Assembly: GCF_002866925.1 (NCBI RefSeq)
Contig: NZ_PKUQ01000001.1
Location: 558,001 to 622,000 of the forward strand
DNA: 64,000 nt
Origin: Cohaesibacter celericrescens
Lineage (GTDB): Bacteria; Pseudomonadota; Alphaproteobacteria; Rhizobiales; Cohaesibacteraceae
Direction: 5' to 3'
In this document: piece by piece, positions 63,455 through 64,000 of the stretch
Position numbering within the stretch: the first letter of the stretch is position 1
Layout: each line of letters begins with the position of its first letter
Made by a program: the position numbers and the translations under genes
Notes under the pieces: model-generated
Told to the model about the DNA's origin: nothing
Databases searched by the model: none
What the model saw: only the letters and a program-made list of their open reading frames with translations

Positions 63455-64000
63455 CGGCTTGTCCTGTGCGCAAGCCAAGTTCGTGCAGAACAGCATCGGT
63501 GTCGGCGCCCAAAGCAGGTACGGAAAGGCCCTCGCCCAGCCCAACGCCCTCGATCTCGATCGGCAGGGTGGGAGTGCGAAATGGTGTACCATCTTCGGTG
63601 GTTCCCGAAACCAACCCGCCGTGGCGTAATACATGTGGATCTTCGAACAAATCCTCGGGGCGGTTGATGGGAGAAAATGGGATGTTCAGTCGATCTAGCA
63701 TGTCGATCAGAGCACTCAGCTCATACTCGATTATCTTACGCGCTACGATTGGCACTGTCCATTCACGGGCGCTAATCCTGGCGGTGGCATCATGCAGGCG
63801 AGTGTCGGTCAGGAAAGCTTCAAGCCCATAGGTTTCGCAGAACGCCTTCCAATGCCCATCGGTCACAACGCCGATGAAAATCTGTTGGGCATCGCGGGTT
63901 TTAAAAATATCATAAATCGGCCACGCGTGGACACGCTGAGGCATCGGCACCGAAGGTGCCTTTGTCAGATCATATTGCACCATATGCTGGGCAACCATGA
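63447..64000 (-). CDS. CaiB/BaiF (class III) CoA transferase, C-terminal part
   Basis: The frame is open to the end of the window, so the N-terminal half with the catalytic Asp is missing. The visible 183 residues show the large C-terminal region of the family: HAWPIYDIFKTRDAQQIFIG, VTDGHWKAFCETYGLEAF, IPFSPINRPEDLFEDPHVL and a final GLSVPALGADTDAVLHELG. It moves CoA between organic acids. The Met at 63998 is probably internal. It is upstream of the HMG-CoA-lyase-like gene in one operon. Confidence 0.9.
   Translation of the reverse strand, partial: MVAQHMVQYDLTKAPSVPMPQRVHAWPIYDIFKTRDAQQIFIGVVTDGHWKAFCETYGLEAFLTDTRLHDATARISAREWTVPIVARKIIEYELSALIDMLDRLNIPFSPINRPEDLFEDPHVLRHGGLVSGTTEDGTPFRTPTLPIEIEGVGLGEGLSVPALGADTDAVLHELGLRTGQADD

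Noticed and set aside
1..64000. CRISPR array
   Set aside because: No series of regularly spaced identical repeats was seen and no cas gene is present.

Overview
The window reads as a chromosome segment of an alphaproteobacterium of the order Hyphomicrobiales (Rhizobiales). Evidence is the order prs - rplY - pth - ychF, the run petABC - mtnP - apt, the overlapping run DUF1285 - NUDIX - DUF6111 - cca, a BA14K protein, and a RepABC-type RepB. Base composition looks close to 50% G+C, low for the order and compatible with a marine lineage such as Cohaesibacter. The genus is an inference from gene content only.

Layout. 1-22.7 kb is ordinary core genome: PRPP synthase, ribosomal protein L25, peptidyl-tRNA hydrolase, YchF, a PiT phosphate transporter, adenine salvage (mtnP, apt), the cytochrome bc1 complex, an ABC exporter, TrmL, HemF, the cca operon, a GNAT, a second NUDIX protein, a 36-residue small protein and a metallophosphoesterase. 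A decayed TetR gene (22.8-23.4 kb) precedes a tRNA-Met gene with its own promoter. 23.8-33.3 kb is accessory DNA beside that tRNA: a 43-bp palindrome, a holin-like membrane protein overlapping a lysozyme-like/Hint protein, a 1438-residue NACHT-type NTPase with a probable C-terminal PD-(D/E)xK nuclease, an IS5-like relic, and a lone RepB protein followed by a 38-bp palindrome that resembles a repABC parS site.

33.3-46.6 kb holds a complete assimilatory nitrate system on the minus strand: nasT, nasS, then nrtA, nrtB, a fused two-ATPase nrtCD, nirB, nirD, nasA and a CbiX-like chelatase. The leader of nrtA shows a sigma-54 promoter, the paired hexaloop hairpins recognised by ANTAR proteins, and an overlapping intrinsic terminator, so the NasS-NasT nitrate circuit can be read from the DNA.

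46.6-52.4 kb is a scar zone: IS6-, IS110- and IS3-family remnants, a deleted RidA gene, the last 36 codons of an ardA antirestriction gene, a D-threonine-aldolase-like enzyme, a class II Fic protein with four operator-like half sites over its start, and a BA14K protein. 52.4-58.8 kb is a four-gene signalling unit (GAF/six-PAS hybrid kinase, REC-EAL phosphodiesterase, lone receiver, degenerate EAL protein). 59.6-64 kb is a catabolic operon: CoA transferase (cut by the window end), HMG-CoA-lyase-like enzyme and a TRAP transporter dctPQM.

The most promising items for new biology are the NTPase-nuclease protein, the lone RepB with its parS-like palindrome, and the holin-like/lysozyme/Hint pair, all in the island beside tRNA-Met.
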